Shown piece after piece: positions 8,084-16,143 of a DNA stretch of 64,000 nucleotides; position 1 is the stretch's first letter, and each line of letters begins with the position of its first letter. The stretch lies in NCBI RefSeq assembly GCF_023715145.1, contig NZ_JAMBNP010000002.1, positions 186,001 to 250,000 of the forward strand, given 5' to 3'. The stretch is from Paenibacillus glycanilyticus. GTDB taxonomy: Bacteria; Bacillota; Bacilli; Paenibacillales; Paenibacillaceae. Under the pieces are notes generated by a model. The model did not search any database. It was given only the letters and a program-made list of their open reading frames with translations, and was not told the origin of the DNA. The translations under genes were made by a program, and so were the position numbers.

Positions 8084-9715
8084 ATGAGAAAAGCATTTAT
8101 GCTGTTTGGTACGATTGTGCTGGCAGGCGGTGCCATGTCAGGCTGCAGCGGTAACAAGGACGATAATACGGCTGCTTCGGGCAGCGCTTCAGGAAACGGC
8201 GCGGCAGGAGGCGGTACGATAAAAATCGTCCGGGCTAAGGATCCGCGCAATTTACCGGCGAAAGACATGATTTGGTACAAGAACTATACAAAGGTATCAG
8301 GCATTAATATTAACTGGGAGGAGGTCCCTGGCGAATCCGCTTCGGAAAAAATTAATCTGATGCTGTCCACGAATAAGCTGCCGGACGCCTTCCTCGGCAC
8401 CTTAAACACGAACATGGTGATGAAGTATTCTACCCAGAAACTGTTCCTTCCGATTGAAGATTATATTAAAGACATGCCTAACTTCTCCAAGGTACTGGAG
8501 CAAAGACCCGAGTATAAAGCGCAAATCACTGCTCCGGACGGTCATATTTATGGGCTGCCGTATATTGAGGAAATGTTCGGACTTGTAGCGAATCAAGGGA
8601 TACTGCACATCTACAAGCCTTGGCTGGATAAGCTCGGATTGCCGATGCCGGCTACGATTGATGAATATCGGGACACGCTCGAGAAGTTTGTGACGATGGA
8701 TCCAAACGGCAACGGCAAAGCAGACGAGATTGGTCTAGCAATGGCGAATAAAGATGTCCACTCGGGGATTGGCAGTTTCGGCCGGAACGCCAACGACTTC
8801 GGTCAGTGGTTCGGATTGTGGGGACAGGCAGACCGCAGCGACAGTCTAAGCGTGGATGCAAACGGAAAAATATTCAGCACGGCAACAACCGACGCTTACA
8901 AGACGGGCGTAGAGTATCTGCACGGCATGTATAAGGACGGGTTAATTGATCCGGAGTTTCTCATTACGGACGGACCTAAGCTGCAGGCGAAGATGACCAA
9001 TCCGGAGGTTATCGTCGGCTCGCTTATGACCTTCTCCATCAGCGACGTTGTTGGCGCGGACCGGGCTAAAGATTACGCGGCCGTTCCGTATCTGAAGGGC
9101 CCGGGTGGAGAAATGGGAACGCGGGAGAACTATTCGGAGATGCATAATCCCGTAGCGCTCGTGTTGACGAAGGATGCCAAGGACCCAAAAACCATATTGA
9201 AATGGGCAGACGGACTATACGATCCGTCGTGGTCCGTGCAAACGAACTGGGGGCCGCTTGATTATCAATATAAGCTGAACGACAAAGGGGTCATGGTATT
9301 TGACACGCTTAAGGACGGTTTGGAAACTTACAGCGAAATGCGGGGCCGCAATACAATTGGAGGCAATTCCCCTGTAGCCGTATTGAAGGATTATTACGAT
9401 AAAGTCGTTGAATATCCGCAAGACGCGCAAAGACTGCTCAACGATATGAAGGCGATTGGATTCGTGGATAAACACCTGAACGATCCGTATATTCCGAATA
9501 CGCTCTACTATGATCCGGAGATTTCCGACCGTATGGCCATTTTGTCCGCGCAGGTATATGGCATCCTTGATAATGAGCGCCGCAAATGGATTACGGACGG
9601 CGGCGTTGATAAGGATTGGGATAATTACCTGAAGGAGTTAGACAAGGCTGGATGGAATGAGTTCATCGGTTACGTGCAGGAAGCATATACCAAATACATG
9701 AGCAACGTGAAGTAA
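8084..9715 (+). CDS. Extracellular solute-binding lipoprotein of the LplABC-type importer
   Basis: 543 residues. A lipoprotein signal peptide ends in the lipobox AMSGC, with Cys21 as the lipidation site, followed by a low-complexity Gly/Ala/Ser linker. The remainder is a long family-1 solute-binding fold of the LplA group, with typical segments such as INWEEVPGESASEKINLMLS and MDPNGNGKADEIGLAM. It should capture the substrate outside the cell and deliver it to the two permeases. It is the last gene of the operon and is followed at once by a strong terminator. The ligand cannot be told from the sequence; the GH32 neighbour suggests a fructoside or related ketoside. Confidence 0.87.
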   Translation: MRKAFMLFGTIVLAGGAMSGCSGNKDDNTAASGSASGNGAAGGGTIKIVRAKDPRNLPAKDMIWYKNYTKVSGININWEEVPGESASEKINLMLSTNKLPDAFLGTLNTNMVMKYSTQKLFLPIEDYIKDMPNFSKVLEQRPEYKAQITAPDGHIYGLPYIEEMFGLVANQGILHIYKPWLDKLGLPMPATIDEYRDTLEKFVTMDPNGNGKADEIGLAMANKDVHSGIGSFGRNANDFGQWFGLWGQADRSDSLSVDANGKIFSTATTDAYKTGVEYLHGMYKDGLIDPEFLITDGPKLQAKMTNPEVIVGSLMTFSISDVVGADRAKDYAAVPYLKGPGGEMGTRENYSEMHNPVALVLTKDAKDPKTILKWADGLYDPSWSVQTNWGPLDYQYKLNDKGVMVFDTLKDGLETYSEMRGRNTIGGNSPVAVLKDYYDKVVEYPQDAQRLLNDMKAIGFVDKHLNDPYIPNTLYYDPEISDRMAILSAQVYGILDNERRKWITDGGVDKDWDNYLKELDKAGWNEFIGYVQEAYTKYMSNVK

Positions 9716-9722
9716 GACAGGC

Positions 9723-9752
9723 GGAAAGCCGGCGATTATTCGCCGGCTTTCC
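9723..9752. terminator. Bidirectional terminator between the sugar operon and the rsb-like operon
   Basis: The arms GGAAAGCCGGCGA and TCGCCGGCTTTCC form a 13-bp stem with a 4-base loop. It lies between two convergent genes only 38 bp apart, so it probably serves both. Confidence 0.75.
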
Positions 9753-9753
9753 G

Positions 9754-10176
9754 TTATTCACTCGCATATTTGGTCAGAATCACTTCCGTACCATTCTCGC
9801 CGGATTGGACCTTTACTTCATCCATTAGAGCCTCCATTAGATAAAGGCCAAGCCCGCCAACCGGAAGCTCGCTGATTTCAATCCCTTGAAGGGGAGGAGA
9901 AGCTAACTCCGATTCGCGGTGCTCAAATGGCGGGCCGTCATTTTTGACAATAATGGTTATACCGGCCTCGGTAGGCTGAAAGCTGACGTCAATCAGGCTG
10001 CCGCCTTCCTCCTTAGAACGGCCGTACAGAACGGCATTGTTGCAGGCTTCGGAGACAGCAACCTTCATATCTTCAATGTCTTCATAAGAAAAGGATAACT
10101 TGGACGCAACACCGTAAAGGCATACCCTTACGATATCGATATAGTCGGCATGAGACGGTATTTGTAATCGTATCAT
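9754..10176 (-). CDS. Anti-sigma factor / serine-protein kinase of the RsbW family
   Basis: 140 residues with a GHKL ATPase fold. The N-box is EACNNAVLYG, the G1-like segment is IIVKNDGPPF, and the G2 region is GGLGLYLMEALMDEV. This is the usual size for RsbW/SpoIIAB-like kinases, which bind a sigma factor and phosphorylate their STAS partner. The gene begins 2 bases from the stop of the RsbV-like gene, so the pair is translationally linked. No sigma factor gene follows, unlike the sigB operon of Bacillus. The partner sigma is therefore elsewhere, or the module controls another output. Confidence 0.85.
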   Translation of the reverse strand: MIRLQIPSHADYIDIVRVCLYGVASKLSFSYEDIEDMKVAVSEACNNAVLYGRSKEEGGSLIDVSFQPTEAGITIIVKNDGPPFEHRESELASPPLQGIEISELPVGGLGLYLMEALMDEVKVQSGENGTEVILTKYASE

Positions 10177-10178
10177 GT

Positions 10179-10514
10179 CTATTTGTCTGTCCCTTCCGCT
10201 AAATAACCGGATATGCCCGTCAAATCGAACAACCGTTGAATCGACGGCGGAATTTCCTTCACCGCGAACGGAGCGTTAATACCGTCACGGTACTTCAATA
10301 TGGATACGATGATGCCAATTCCGGTACTGTCGATATACGTCAGCTCGCGAAGATTAAGGACTAGGTTAAGATCAGCTCTCTCCATAACGGGTTCTAAAGC
10401 GGATCTTAGCTGGGTTACGACAGACAAGTCGAGCTCGCCGCCAAGGGAGATCACGTAGCTGTCGCTTGTTTCTTTCTGATCAATTTGGAATTGCTGAGAC
10501 TTCATTCGATTCAC
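10179..10514 (-). CDS. STAS-domain anti-anti-sigma factor (RsbV-like)
   Basis: 111 residues forming a single STAS domain. The sequence LTYIDSTGIGIIVSI contains the conserved serine that the RsbW kinase phosphorylates. Unphosphorylated protein would bind the RsbW-like kinase and free its sigma factor. Its dephosphorylation is probably carried out by the PP2C response regulator encoded upstream (11165-12304). The preceding short gene and the two partner genes run in one direction with small gaps. Confidence 0.88.
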   Translation of the reverse strand: MNRMKSQQFQIDQKETSDSYVISLGGELDLSVVTQLRSALEPVMERADLNLVLNLRELTYIDSTGIGIIVSILKYRDGINAPFAVKEIPPSIQRLFDLTGISGYLAEGTDK

Positions 10515-10544
10515 TCCGATCGTTAAAGTAAGGGTAGTCCAAGC

Positions 10545-11084
10545 TTATACAGATGAAATATGATAATACGCGATAGATTCAAGCGTACCGTTGTCATAGT
10601 TAATGAACAGCTTCAGGACATTCTCCTGACGTTCATATACAATTCCGTCATCGGCTTTATAATCGGGCTCGCCAAGAGCTTCAATTAATGCTCCAATGGA
10701 GACGGGGATTTCCTGATCATCGATCCAGATTGTATCCGCGCTTCCGCTAACCTTGATTTCTTCCATAATCCCATCGCTGAACACGACATCCAGATTTGGA
10801 TACTCATAGGTTTCCTGTTCCGTGAAATAGTCATCACGGGTAACGCGGACGGGTTTGCCGAGCATTCGTTCAACGGTAATTTTGTCATCGTAGAGCGTAA
10901 GTCCGTATACCGACTGCAGCTTGATGTCAGATAGGTCATAGTCCGCGTGGGATACGGTTACCCATTCGGATGGGGTCGTGGTGTTCTGCAGCTCATGAAC
11001 GGGTTGGGGCAGGGATGTATACGTGAGCGGCACGATGCCAATAATCCCTCCCGCAAGATAACATGCCAGCATTGCCTTCTTCAT
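10545..11084 (-). CDS. Secreted or membrane-anchored protein of unknown function in the stress module
   Basis: I do not recognise a family. The ATG at 11084 is chosen (MKKAMLACYLAGGIIG), because CTGGAGGG lies 7 bases upstream; an in-frame start 24 bases earlier lacks a site. About 179 residues. The N-terminus resembles a signal peptide or single membrane anchor, and the rest looks like an extracytoplasmic alpha/beta domain with tandem similar segments (KLFINYDNGTLESIAYYHIS near the end). It lies between the PP2C regulator and rsbV, and a sigma-B-like promoter sits directly upstream. This suggests a stress-induced cell-envelope protein. Confidence 0.6.
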   Translation of the reverse strand: MKKAMLACYLAGGIIGIVPLTYTSLPQPVHELQNTTTPSEWVTVSHADYDLSDIKLQSVYGLTLYDDKITVERMLGKPVRVTRDDYFTEQETYEYPNLDVVFSDGIMEEIKVSGSADTIWIDDQEIPVSIGALIEALGEPDYKADDGIVYERQENVLKLFINYDNGTLESIAYYHISSV

Positions 11085-11123
11085 ATTAATCCCTCCAGCC
11101 TTTGTCACTAGCCTTATTATGAA

Positions 11124-11149
11124 TTACCCGATAAGGAGGGAGTTGAAAC
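11124..11149 (-). promoter_or_regulatory. Sigma-B-like promoter in front of the unknown gene and rsbVW
   Basis: On the minus strand, GTTTCA (11144-11149) is separated by 14 bases from GGGTAA (11124-11129). The sigma-B consensus recalled from Bacillus is GTTTAA-N13-15-GGGTAT, so each hexamer matches 5 of 6. It would give internal, stress-dependent transcription of the downstream three genes. Confidence 0.5.
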
Positions 11150-11164
11150 AGGCTGGAGTAAAAA

Positions 11165-12304
11165 TTATTTGGTATAAAGGGTGACCAGGCAAATATCGTC
11201 CTTCTGTATGGTGCCGTTATCCAACGGAATCATGGAGGCAACCAGCTCGGAGGGGTCCAGCCGCTGCTCATTTTGCATAAGGCTGATTAAGGCATCGCTT
11301 GAGATTTCCTCTCCGCCTGCCATTCCGTCGGTCAAACCGTCGGTATAGAGGACAATGCCGGCATCCCGTTTATATTGAAGCTTGCCTTTGTTTACCTTCA
11401 GATTATTGAACAAACCGATGGCGCTGCAGCACGGCTCGAGCAATGCCGGCTTTCCGTCAAGGAAGGCAATGCCAGAGGGATGACCGGCGTTGACGTATTC
11501 GATCGTCTTTTCCTCCACATCAAGCACCAGATAAATCGCCGTAAAATAGTAACTCATCAATTCGTCCTTCATATGGAGCTGATTCATGTAACGGTTAAGC
11601 TCATGCATGACTTGCTCAATATCGGAAATGCGCGTAATGGTATCTCGCAGAACGGATGAGATGTACATGCAGACAAGCGAGGATGAGATGCCATGGCCCA
11701 TCATATCGAGCAGAATGATGCCATAACGATTCTTGTCAATCCGGTACCAGTTGTAAAAGTCCCCTGCCAGCTCGGAAGAGGGCTGGTACGCTGCATTAAT
11801 CTTCAAATTCTCGTCATCAATGGCTGTGCTGAGCACGCTGAGCTGTACTTGCTTGGCCAGCTCCAGCTCGGATTTCATTTTCTTGTCATGCTCCTTGTGC
11901 CGGTCAATTTCCTGCTTCAGCCGCATGGCGGATCGTATCCGAGCCAGAAGCTCCATGCGGTTGATCGGCTTCATCACATAGTCGCATGCTCCGGCATCAA
12001 GGGCTTCAGCCATCTTGTTCGAGTCCCCGACGGCGGTAACGAATATGATCGGAATGTCCTTATAACGCTTGTCCTGCAATACGGTGCGGCATGCATCAAT
12101 GCCGTCAATATCAGGCATCATCATATCCATAAGGATTAATTCCACATCAGTGTCCACAGCAGCCGCCGAGCCCCCAACACCTAGCAATTCATACAGTTCG
12201 CGGGCTGAAGAGACGGTTAATAGATTCCGGTAACCGGCTTTATTCAGAATCGTTTGTACGATAAGCTGATTGGTCGCGTTGTCGTCAACAATGATGATAC
12301 TCAT
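11165..12304 (-). CDS. Response regulator with PP2C (SpoIIE-type) phosphatase output
   Basis: 379 residues. Residues 1-125 form a receiver domain (VDDN pocket, Asp60 in LMDMMMPD, VTAVG, VMKP with the conserved Lys). A coiled-coil linker rich in Lys/Glu (about 130-160) leads to a PP2C-type phosphatase domain with the metal-binding motifs ELAGDFYN, LLDMMGHG, YTDGLTDG and KDDICLV. Such proteins dephosphorylate STAS antagonists on signal, as RsbU or RsbP do for RsbV. The RsbV/RsbW pair downstream on the same strand is the likely target. The sensor kinase that phosphorylates the receiver is not encoded nearby. Confidence 0.92.
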   Translation of the reverse strand: MSIIIVDDNATNQLIVQTILNKAGYRNLLTVSSARELYELLGVGGSAAAVDTDVELILMDMMMPDIDGIDACRTVLQDKRYKDIPIIFVTAVGDSNKMAEALDAGACDYVMKPINRMELLARIRSAMRLKQEIDRHKEHDKKMKSELELAKQVQLSVLSTAIDDENLKINAAYQPSSELAGDFYNWYRIDKNRYGIILLDMMGHGISSSLVCMYISSVLRDTITRISDIEQVMHELNRYMNQLHMKDELMSYYFTAIYLVLDVEEKTIEYVNAGHPSGIAFLDGKPALLEPCCSAIGLFNNLKVNKGKLQYKRDAGIVLYTDGLTDGMAGGEEISSDALISLMQNEQRLDPSELVASMIPLDNGTIQKDDICLVTLYTK

Positions 12305-12351
12305 CCGGGAGCACTCCTTTCCTACATATCTTCTAACACTATACCATAGTT

Positions 12352-12386
12352 CAAAGACCTACCCGTACGGATAGGTCCTTGAATTT
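12352..12386 (-). terminator. Hairpin between the YflT-like gene and the PP2C regulator
   Basis: An imperfect stem of about 12 bp (TCAAGGACCTATCC with GGGTAGGTCTTTGA, GTAC loop, G-T pairs) lies downstream of the YflT-like gene on the minus strand. It lacks a T run, so termination is uncertain. Confidence 0.3.
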
Positions 12387-12420
12387 TGGTTTTCACTTGA
12401 ACGAAAGTGGCGGGTTTCGC

Positions 12421-12822
12421 TTACAAGCGGTATTCAGGGTAGTAATAGACCGAAGTATCGTATTCGTCATCCCTGTACTCCTTACCGCCCCAGGCGATTA
12501 CGAGAATTTTGTCCCTGTCCATTTGTTCCTCGAGATGCTCCGCATATTGCTTGGAGATGCCAAGCGACCTCATCTTGGCGCGAAGCTCATCGCCGGTAGA
12601 CCGGAAGATGTTGGCGATTGCGGTTCCTACGCCTTCGGCGGATACGCCGATTTCCTCGGCGTCGGTATTTCTGGCGATGCGTGCCGTGCGGCCTTTATCG
12701 TGAGTCAGTACAAAGATGTTCTCCCTCGCATAGCCGTCACGTTCGAAACGGTGAACCTGCTCTTGAACCTCCAGCATGTTGCTGACCGTGTGTACTCTTG
12801 TCGTCATGGTTTGGGTTGTCAT
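12421..12822 (-). CDS. General stress protein of the YflT family
   Basis: 133 residues. The N-terminal half matches the YflT/heat-induced stress domain: a VHTVSNMLEVQEQVHRFERDG-like helix followed by NIFVLTHDKGRT, and later ALGI-like and YAEHLEEQMDRDKILVIAW segments. The C-terminus is Tyr/Asp-rich (EYDTSVYYYPEYRL). In Bacillus, proteins of this type belong to the sigma-B stress regulon; the biochemical role is unknown. It lies directly downstream of a DUF1328 membrane protein and a sigma-B-like promoter, beside the RsbVW module. An AGGAGG site precedes the ATG. Confidence 0.82.
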   Translation of the reverse strand: MTTQTMTTRVHTVSNMLEVQEQVHRFERDGYARENIFVLTHDKGRTARIARNTDAEEIGVSAEGVGTAIANIFRSTGDELRAKMRSLGISKQYAEHLEEQMDRDKILVIAWGGKEYRDDEYDTSVYYYPEYRL

Positions 12823-12868
12823 TGTAATTCCTCCTCGATTTTGTTAATTGAATTGCAGTTGCTGTTGG

Positions 12869-13030
12869 TTATGCTCGTCTTCGTCCAAATATCAGGGAAG
12901 CAATAAAGAGGACGATAAAGACTACGAATAAGATTTTCGCGATGCCGGCGAGCGCTGATGCGATGCCCAGAAATCCAAACAGGCCTGCGACAACTGCGAA
13001 GATGAAGAAGAGTAATGCCCATCCTAACAT
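12869..13030 (-). CDS. Small membrane protein of the DUF1328 (YtjA) family
   Basis: 53 residues, almost entirely two hydrophobic helices ([19 protein letters not shown] and [20 protein letters not shown]) ending in GRRRA. This is the typical DUF1328 pattern. The ATG at 13030 is preceded by AAAGGTG at correct spacing; a much longer open frame upstream has no support and crosses the diesterase terminator. The function of the family is unknown. It is the first gene of a two-gene unit with the YflT-like protein and lies 60 bases downstream of a sigma-B-like promoter. Confidence 0.85.
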   Translation of the reverse strand: MLGWALLFFIFAVVAGLFGFLGIASALAGIAKILFVVFIVLFIASLIFGRRRA

Positions 13031-13091
13031 ATTAATCACCTTTCTTTCGATTGGCTTTCTTGCTGTCTTGCTTGTCTTGCTTGATAGATAC

Positions 13092-13117
13092 TTAACCAGG
13101 ATGCAGGGAGATGAAAC
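13092..13117 (-). promoter_or_regulatory. Sigma-B-like promoter for the DUF1328-yflT unit
   Basis: On the minus strand, GTTTCA (13112-13117), a 14-base spacer, then GGTTAA (13092-13097). It shares the hexamer GTTTCA, the spacer length and a CTCCCT tract with the site at 11124-11149. The -10 matches the recalled sigma-B consensus at 4 of 6. Confidence 0.45.
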
Positions 13118-13189
13118 AGCTTGTTCTGCAAAAAGTCCGAACTGCCCGGCAGAAGAATTTTCCTTCATTAATAGGCACGTTAATAAAAG

Positions 13190-13220
13190 AACAGCCTGCA
13201 CGGTTATCGTGCAGGCTGTT
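13190..13220 (-). terminator. Terminator after the glycerophosphodiesterase gene
   Basis: Twelve-base perfect arms (AACAGCCTGCAC and GTGCAGGCTGTT) enclose a 7-base loop. On the minus strand the stem is followed by CTTTTATT. Confidence 0.75.
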
Positions 13221-13236
13221 TGACATGCAGGTGATA

Positions 13237-14055
13237 TTAAGTACGGTTCAGATGCTCCTTCAATCGACCCGGGAAATCCGTAATTATGCCGGTTACGCCG
13301 ATAGAGACAAGACGGTCCCAGTCGGCTGGATGATTGGCTGTGTAAGGGTAGATGTGAAGCCCAGCAGCCGTAGCGTCCCCGGCATCCTGTGCGCCAATTA
13401 GGCCGTGATGCGGATGAAGGGACCATACCTCCGTCTCCAGAAGCGCCGCGTACGTAGCATGATGAAGGAGGTCTGCAGCATACAGCAGTCCAATGCGCAG
13501 CTCCGGCTCCGCCTGCTTCAGCCTGAGGAGCAGCTTGTGGTCGAAGGAAGATACGACGGTGCGCTCCAGGCGATCTTCTCCGCGGAGGAAATCCAGCAGC
13601 ACTTCGTCGAGCAGACCCCCGCCGGCATCCTTCACTTCAACATTGATTTCGATGTGCTGTGGGAGGAGATCATAGACTTCCTCCAGAAATGGGACTCTTT
13701 CCCCTGCAAAAGAAGGCGAGAACCAGCTTCCGGCATCCGCTTCCCGAATCTCGTCCGAATGAAGGGAGCGGATCGCTCCGGAGTAGTTCGTCGTCCTGTC
13801 CAGCGTATCGTCATGGCATACGATAAGCTTGCCGTCTTTCGACAAGTGAATGTCGAGCTCCACCATGTGGCTTCCTTGCTCGGCCGCAAGCTTGAAGCTG
13901 GCCAATGTATTCTCCGGCGCTTCTCCGGCTGCGCCACGGTGCCCAATGATGATTGGACTGCTTACATGAATGTCTTGCTCGATTTCCCTTGTCATCTTGC
14001 TGTTCCCTCCCAATCGGGCTCCGTTATGGCTTTCGGCAATCCCGTTGGTCATCAT
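13237..14055 (-). CDS. ugpQ: Cytoplasmic glycerophosphodiester phosphodiesterase
   Basis: About 272 residues. The GDPD motifs are present: [12 protein letters not shown] (catalytic His and substrate Arg), [10 protein letters not shown] with metal-binding Glu/Asp, [11 protein letters not shown] with the second catalytic His, and NVEVKD. There is no signal peptide, so it should hydrolyse imported glycerophosphodiesters to glycerol-3-phosphate and an alcohol, like UgpQ. Two starts have ribosome sites: the ATG at 14055 (GGAGGCGG upstream) and one about 60 bases later behind GGGAGG. It is divergent from ugpAEB, the matching importer, 205 bp away. Confidence 0.88.
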   Translation of the reverse strand: MMTNGIAESHNGARLGGNSKMTREIEQDIHVSSPIIIGHRGAAGEAPENTLASFKLAAEQGSHMVELDIHLSKDGKLIVCHDDTLDRTTNYSGAIRSLHSDEIREADAGSWFSPSFAGERVPFLEEVYDLLPQHIEINVEVKDAGGGLLDEVLLDFLRGEDRLERTVVSSFDHKLLLRLKQAEPELRIGLLYAADLLHHATYAALLETEVWSLHPHHGLIGAQDAGDATAAGLHIYPYTANHPADWDRLVSIGVTGIITDFPGRLKEHLNRT

Positions 14056-14158
14056 TATATTCCGCCTCCGAGAGCTTGTCTCGCATGGATTCCAAATATA
14101 AAGAAATCTTTAGAAAGAAACAATTTCTTACAAGTAAGCGTTATCACCTTTCCTAATC

Positions 14159-14197
14159 TTCATAAAATTCTGACATTGTGGTTACAAATGAGGGTTA
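14159..14197 (+). promoter_or_regulatory. Candidate PhoP box array upstream of ugpAEB
   Basis: Hexamers TTCATA (14159-14164), CTGACA (14170-14175) and GTTACA (14181-14186) recur at exact 11-bp steps; a weaker fourth, GGGTTA, starts at 14192. The PhoP box known from Bacillus is TT(A/C/T)A(C/T)A repeated every 11 bp. Matches are 6, 4 and 5 of 6. CTGACA may also act as a -35 element. Confidence 0.35.
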
Positions 14198-14259
14198 TTC
14201 TTGGACTTGCCAAGCCGATTCCGGCCAAACAAATCTTGAAAGGGCGGTTGCAGTTACAC

Positions 14260-15225
14260 ATGAACTCATCACTCTACTCGGACAAGTCTGAAACGGTCTT
14301 GTCGCAGGCTTCCGAAGCTAAGGCTAGTACCCGTATCACCGCTGCCAAGCTGAAGCGGATGCGGGAGCAGCTGCTCGGCTACCTGTTTCTGGCACCGAGC
14401 CTGGCTGTATTTATTTTGTTTCTATTTTACCCGATGGCTCGATCGGTCTATCTTAGCTTTCAGCTTACCGATCCCCGCGGCAGGGTAGCCGCTTATGCGG
14501 GATGGGATAATTATTCGCAGATGCTGGCATCATCGGCTTTCTGGAACAGCCTCTGGATTACAGTCAAATTTACGCTGCTGACCGTGCCTGCCGGACTTGT
14601 CCTTGGCTTGCTGTGTGCCAGCCTCGTTCATGCCGCAGGCAGAGGAAGCAAGCTCTTCCGCTTCATCTTCTCGGTTCCGCTGGCGCTTTCCGTCGGAACG
14701 GCGTCCATCCTGTGGATGATTCTGTACCATCCGTCGCTCGGCATGCTTAACTACTTGCTGGGACAAATCGGCATCGGACCGGTTCAATGGTTGACCGATC
14801 CGTCCGCAGCGCTTGGTTCTGTCTCGCTGATGACGATATGGATGAATTCCGGGTTTCCTTTTGTCCTGCTCCTTGCAGCCATTCAAGGACTCGACAATGA
14901 TGTGATGGACAGCTCGCGAATCGATGGAGCCTCGATGTGGAGAACGTTCTTCTCGATTAAGCTGCCGCTGCTGTCCCCGACGCTCTTCTTCCTGGCAGTG
15001 GTATCGATTATGAGCGCCTTCCAATCATTTGGGCAAATCAATATTCTCACGCGGGGCGGCCCAGCCGGCTCCACGGATGTGCTTGTCTATTCCATCTATC
15101 GAGAGGCTTTCATCAACTACCAATTTGGAACTGGCAGCGCGCTTGCCATTGTGCTGTTCGCCTTGATGCTCGTGCTGACGGCGGTTCAATTCGTTGTTCT
15201 CGGAAAGAAGGTGCACTACCAGTGA
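14260..15225 (+). CDS. ugpA: Glycerol-3-phosphate/glycerophosphodiester ABC importer permease UgpA
   Basis: 321 residues with six predicted membrane helices starting at LLGYLFLAPSLAVFILFLF. The EAA loop is DSSRIDGASMWRTFFSIKLP. The C-terminal LTRGGPAGSTDVLVYSIYREAF is the usual signature of UgpA/MalF-like CUT1 subunits. The ATG at 14260 is chosen because AAAGGGCGG lies 11 bases upstream. The open frame continues far upstream, but there it runs antisense to the diesterase gene. It overlaps ugpE by 4 bases. The specificity assignment leans on the clearly UgpB-like binding protein of the same operon. Confidence 0.88.
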   Translation: MNSSLYSDKSETVLSQASEAKASTRITAAKLKRMREQLLGYLFLAPSLAVFILFLFYPMARSVYLSFQLTDPRGRVAAYAGWDNYSQMLASSAFWNSLWITVKFTLLTVPAGLVLGLLCASLVHAAGRGSKLFRFIFSVPLALSVGTASILWMILYHPSLGMLNYLLGQIGIGPVQWLTDPSAALGSVSLMTIWMNSGFPFVLLLAAIQGLDNDVMDSSRIDGASMWRTFFSIKLPLLSPTLFFLAVVSIMSAFQSFGQINILTRGGPAGSTDVLVYSIYREAFINYQFGTGSALAIVLFALMLVLTAVQFVVLGKKVHYQ

Positions 15226-16061
15226 AGGCAATTAGTCATCCGCGCAATCCGTTCCGGTTATTCAGCCAATACGGCCTGCTCATTCTGCTGTCGCTATTGA
15301 TGATGGGACCGCTGCTCTACCTGCTTGCCCAGATTTTTATGACCTCCGATGAAGCCAGCCAATATCCGCCTAAGCTGCTTCCATCCGGTCTTTACACGGG
15401 AGAGCTGCGGAACGCGATTGAAACCGTGCCGATCTTCGGCTTTATCCTCAACAGCTTTGTTCTGGCCGTCTCGATCATGCTGCTTCAGGTGCTGACGGCT
15501 GCTCTGGCTGCCTATGCATTCGTGTATATCCGGTTTTCCGGCAGCCGGTTCTGGTTCGCCTTGTTCATCAGCACCATGATGATCCCATGGGAAGTAACGA
15601 TCATTCCCAATTATTTGACGGTCAAAAGCTGGGGATGGCTCGATTCGTTCCAAGGGTTGATCGTGCCATTCGCAGCCTCGGCATTTGGCGTGTTCCTGCT
15701 CCGCCAGTTTTTCATGCAGCTTCCTCGCGAGCTTTTTGAAGCTGCGCGCATCGACGGCTGCGGGCATTTCCGCCATTTCGTATCGGTCGTGCTGCCTCTA
15801 TCGGGACCTGCGGCTGCGTCGCTGGCCGTATACGTATTTCTGAACGGATGGAACCAGTATCTGTGGCCGCTGCTTACCACGAGCAGCGATGCCATGAGAA
15901 CGGTTCAGATCGGAATCGCGATGCTCCAGTTCGAGGAGCTGACGAGCTGGAATCTGGTTCTTTGCGGAGTGGCGCTTGTTCTGGTGCCGTCGCTTGTGCT
16001 TCTTGCGCTGGGCCTGAAGCCGCTTGTGCGGGGGATTACGGCCGGTGCGGTCAAGGGCTGA
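15222..16061 (+). CDS. ugpE: Glycerol-3-phosphate/glycerophosphodiester ABC importer permease UgpE
   Basis: 279 residues with six predicted membrane helices. The EAA loop is EAARIDGCGHFRHFVSVVLP, the segment MMIPWEVTIIPNYLTVKSWGW is typical of UgpE, and the end reads RGITAGAVKG. The start is a GTG overlapping the ugpA stop (GTGA), indicating translational coupling. The operon encodes no ATPase, so an unlinked MsmX/UgpC-type ATPase must energise it. Confidence 0.9.
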   Translation: MKAISHPRNPFRLFSQYGLLILLSLLMMGPLLYLLAQIFMTSDEASQYPPKLLPSGLYTGELRNAIETVPIFGFILNSFVLAVSIMLLQVLTAALAAYAFVYIRFSGSRFWFALFISTMMIPWEVTIIPNYLTVKSWGWLDSFQGLIVPFAASAFGVFLLRQFFMQLPRELFEAARIDGCGHFRHFVSVVLPLSGPAAASLAVYVFLNGWNQYLWPLLTTSSDAMRTVQIGIAMLQFEELTSWNLVLCGVALVLVPSLVLLALGLKPLVRGITAGAVKG

Positions 16062-16143
16062 CCATTTCAACTTTGATTCGGGTAACTGTCCTTCGGGGCT
16101 TGCCATATAGAAAACATTCATTTAAAGGGAGAGAAAAGAAATC

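Noticed and set aside
13031..13426. N-terminal extension of the DUF1328 frame
   Set aside because: It would cross the diesterase terminator and a sigma-B-like promoter, and DUF1328 proteins are about 53 residues long.
13405..14259. N-terminal extension of the ugpA frame across the divergent diesterase gene
   Set aside because: The extension lies antisense to a gene with clear motifs. A ribosome site and a normal permease N-terminus support the start at 14260.
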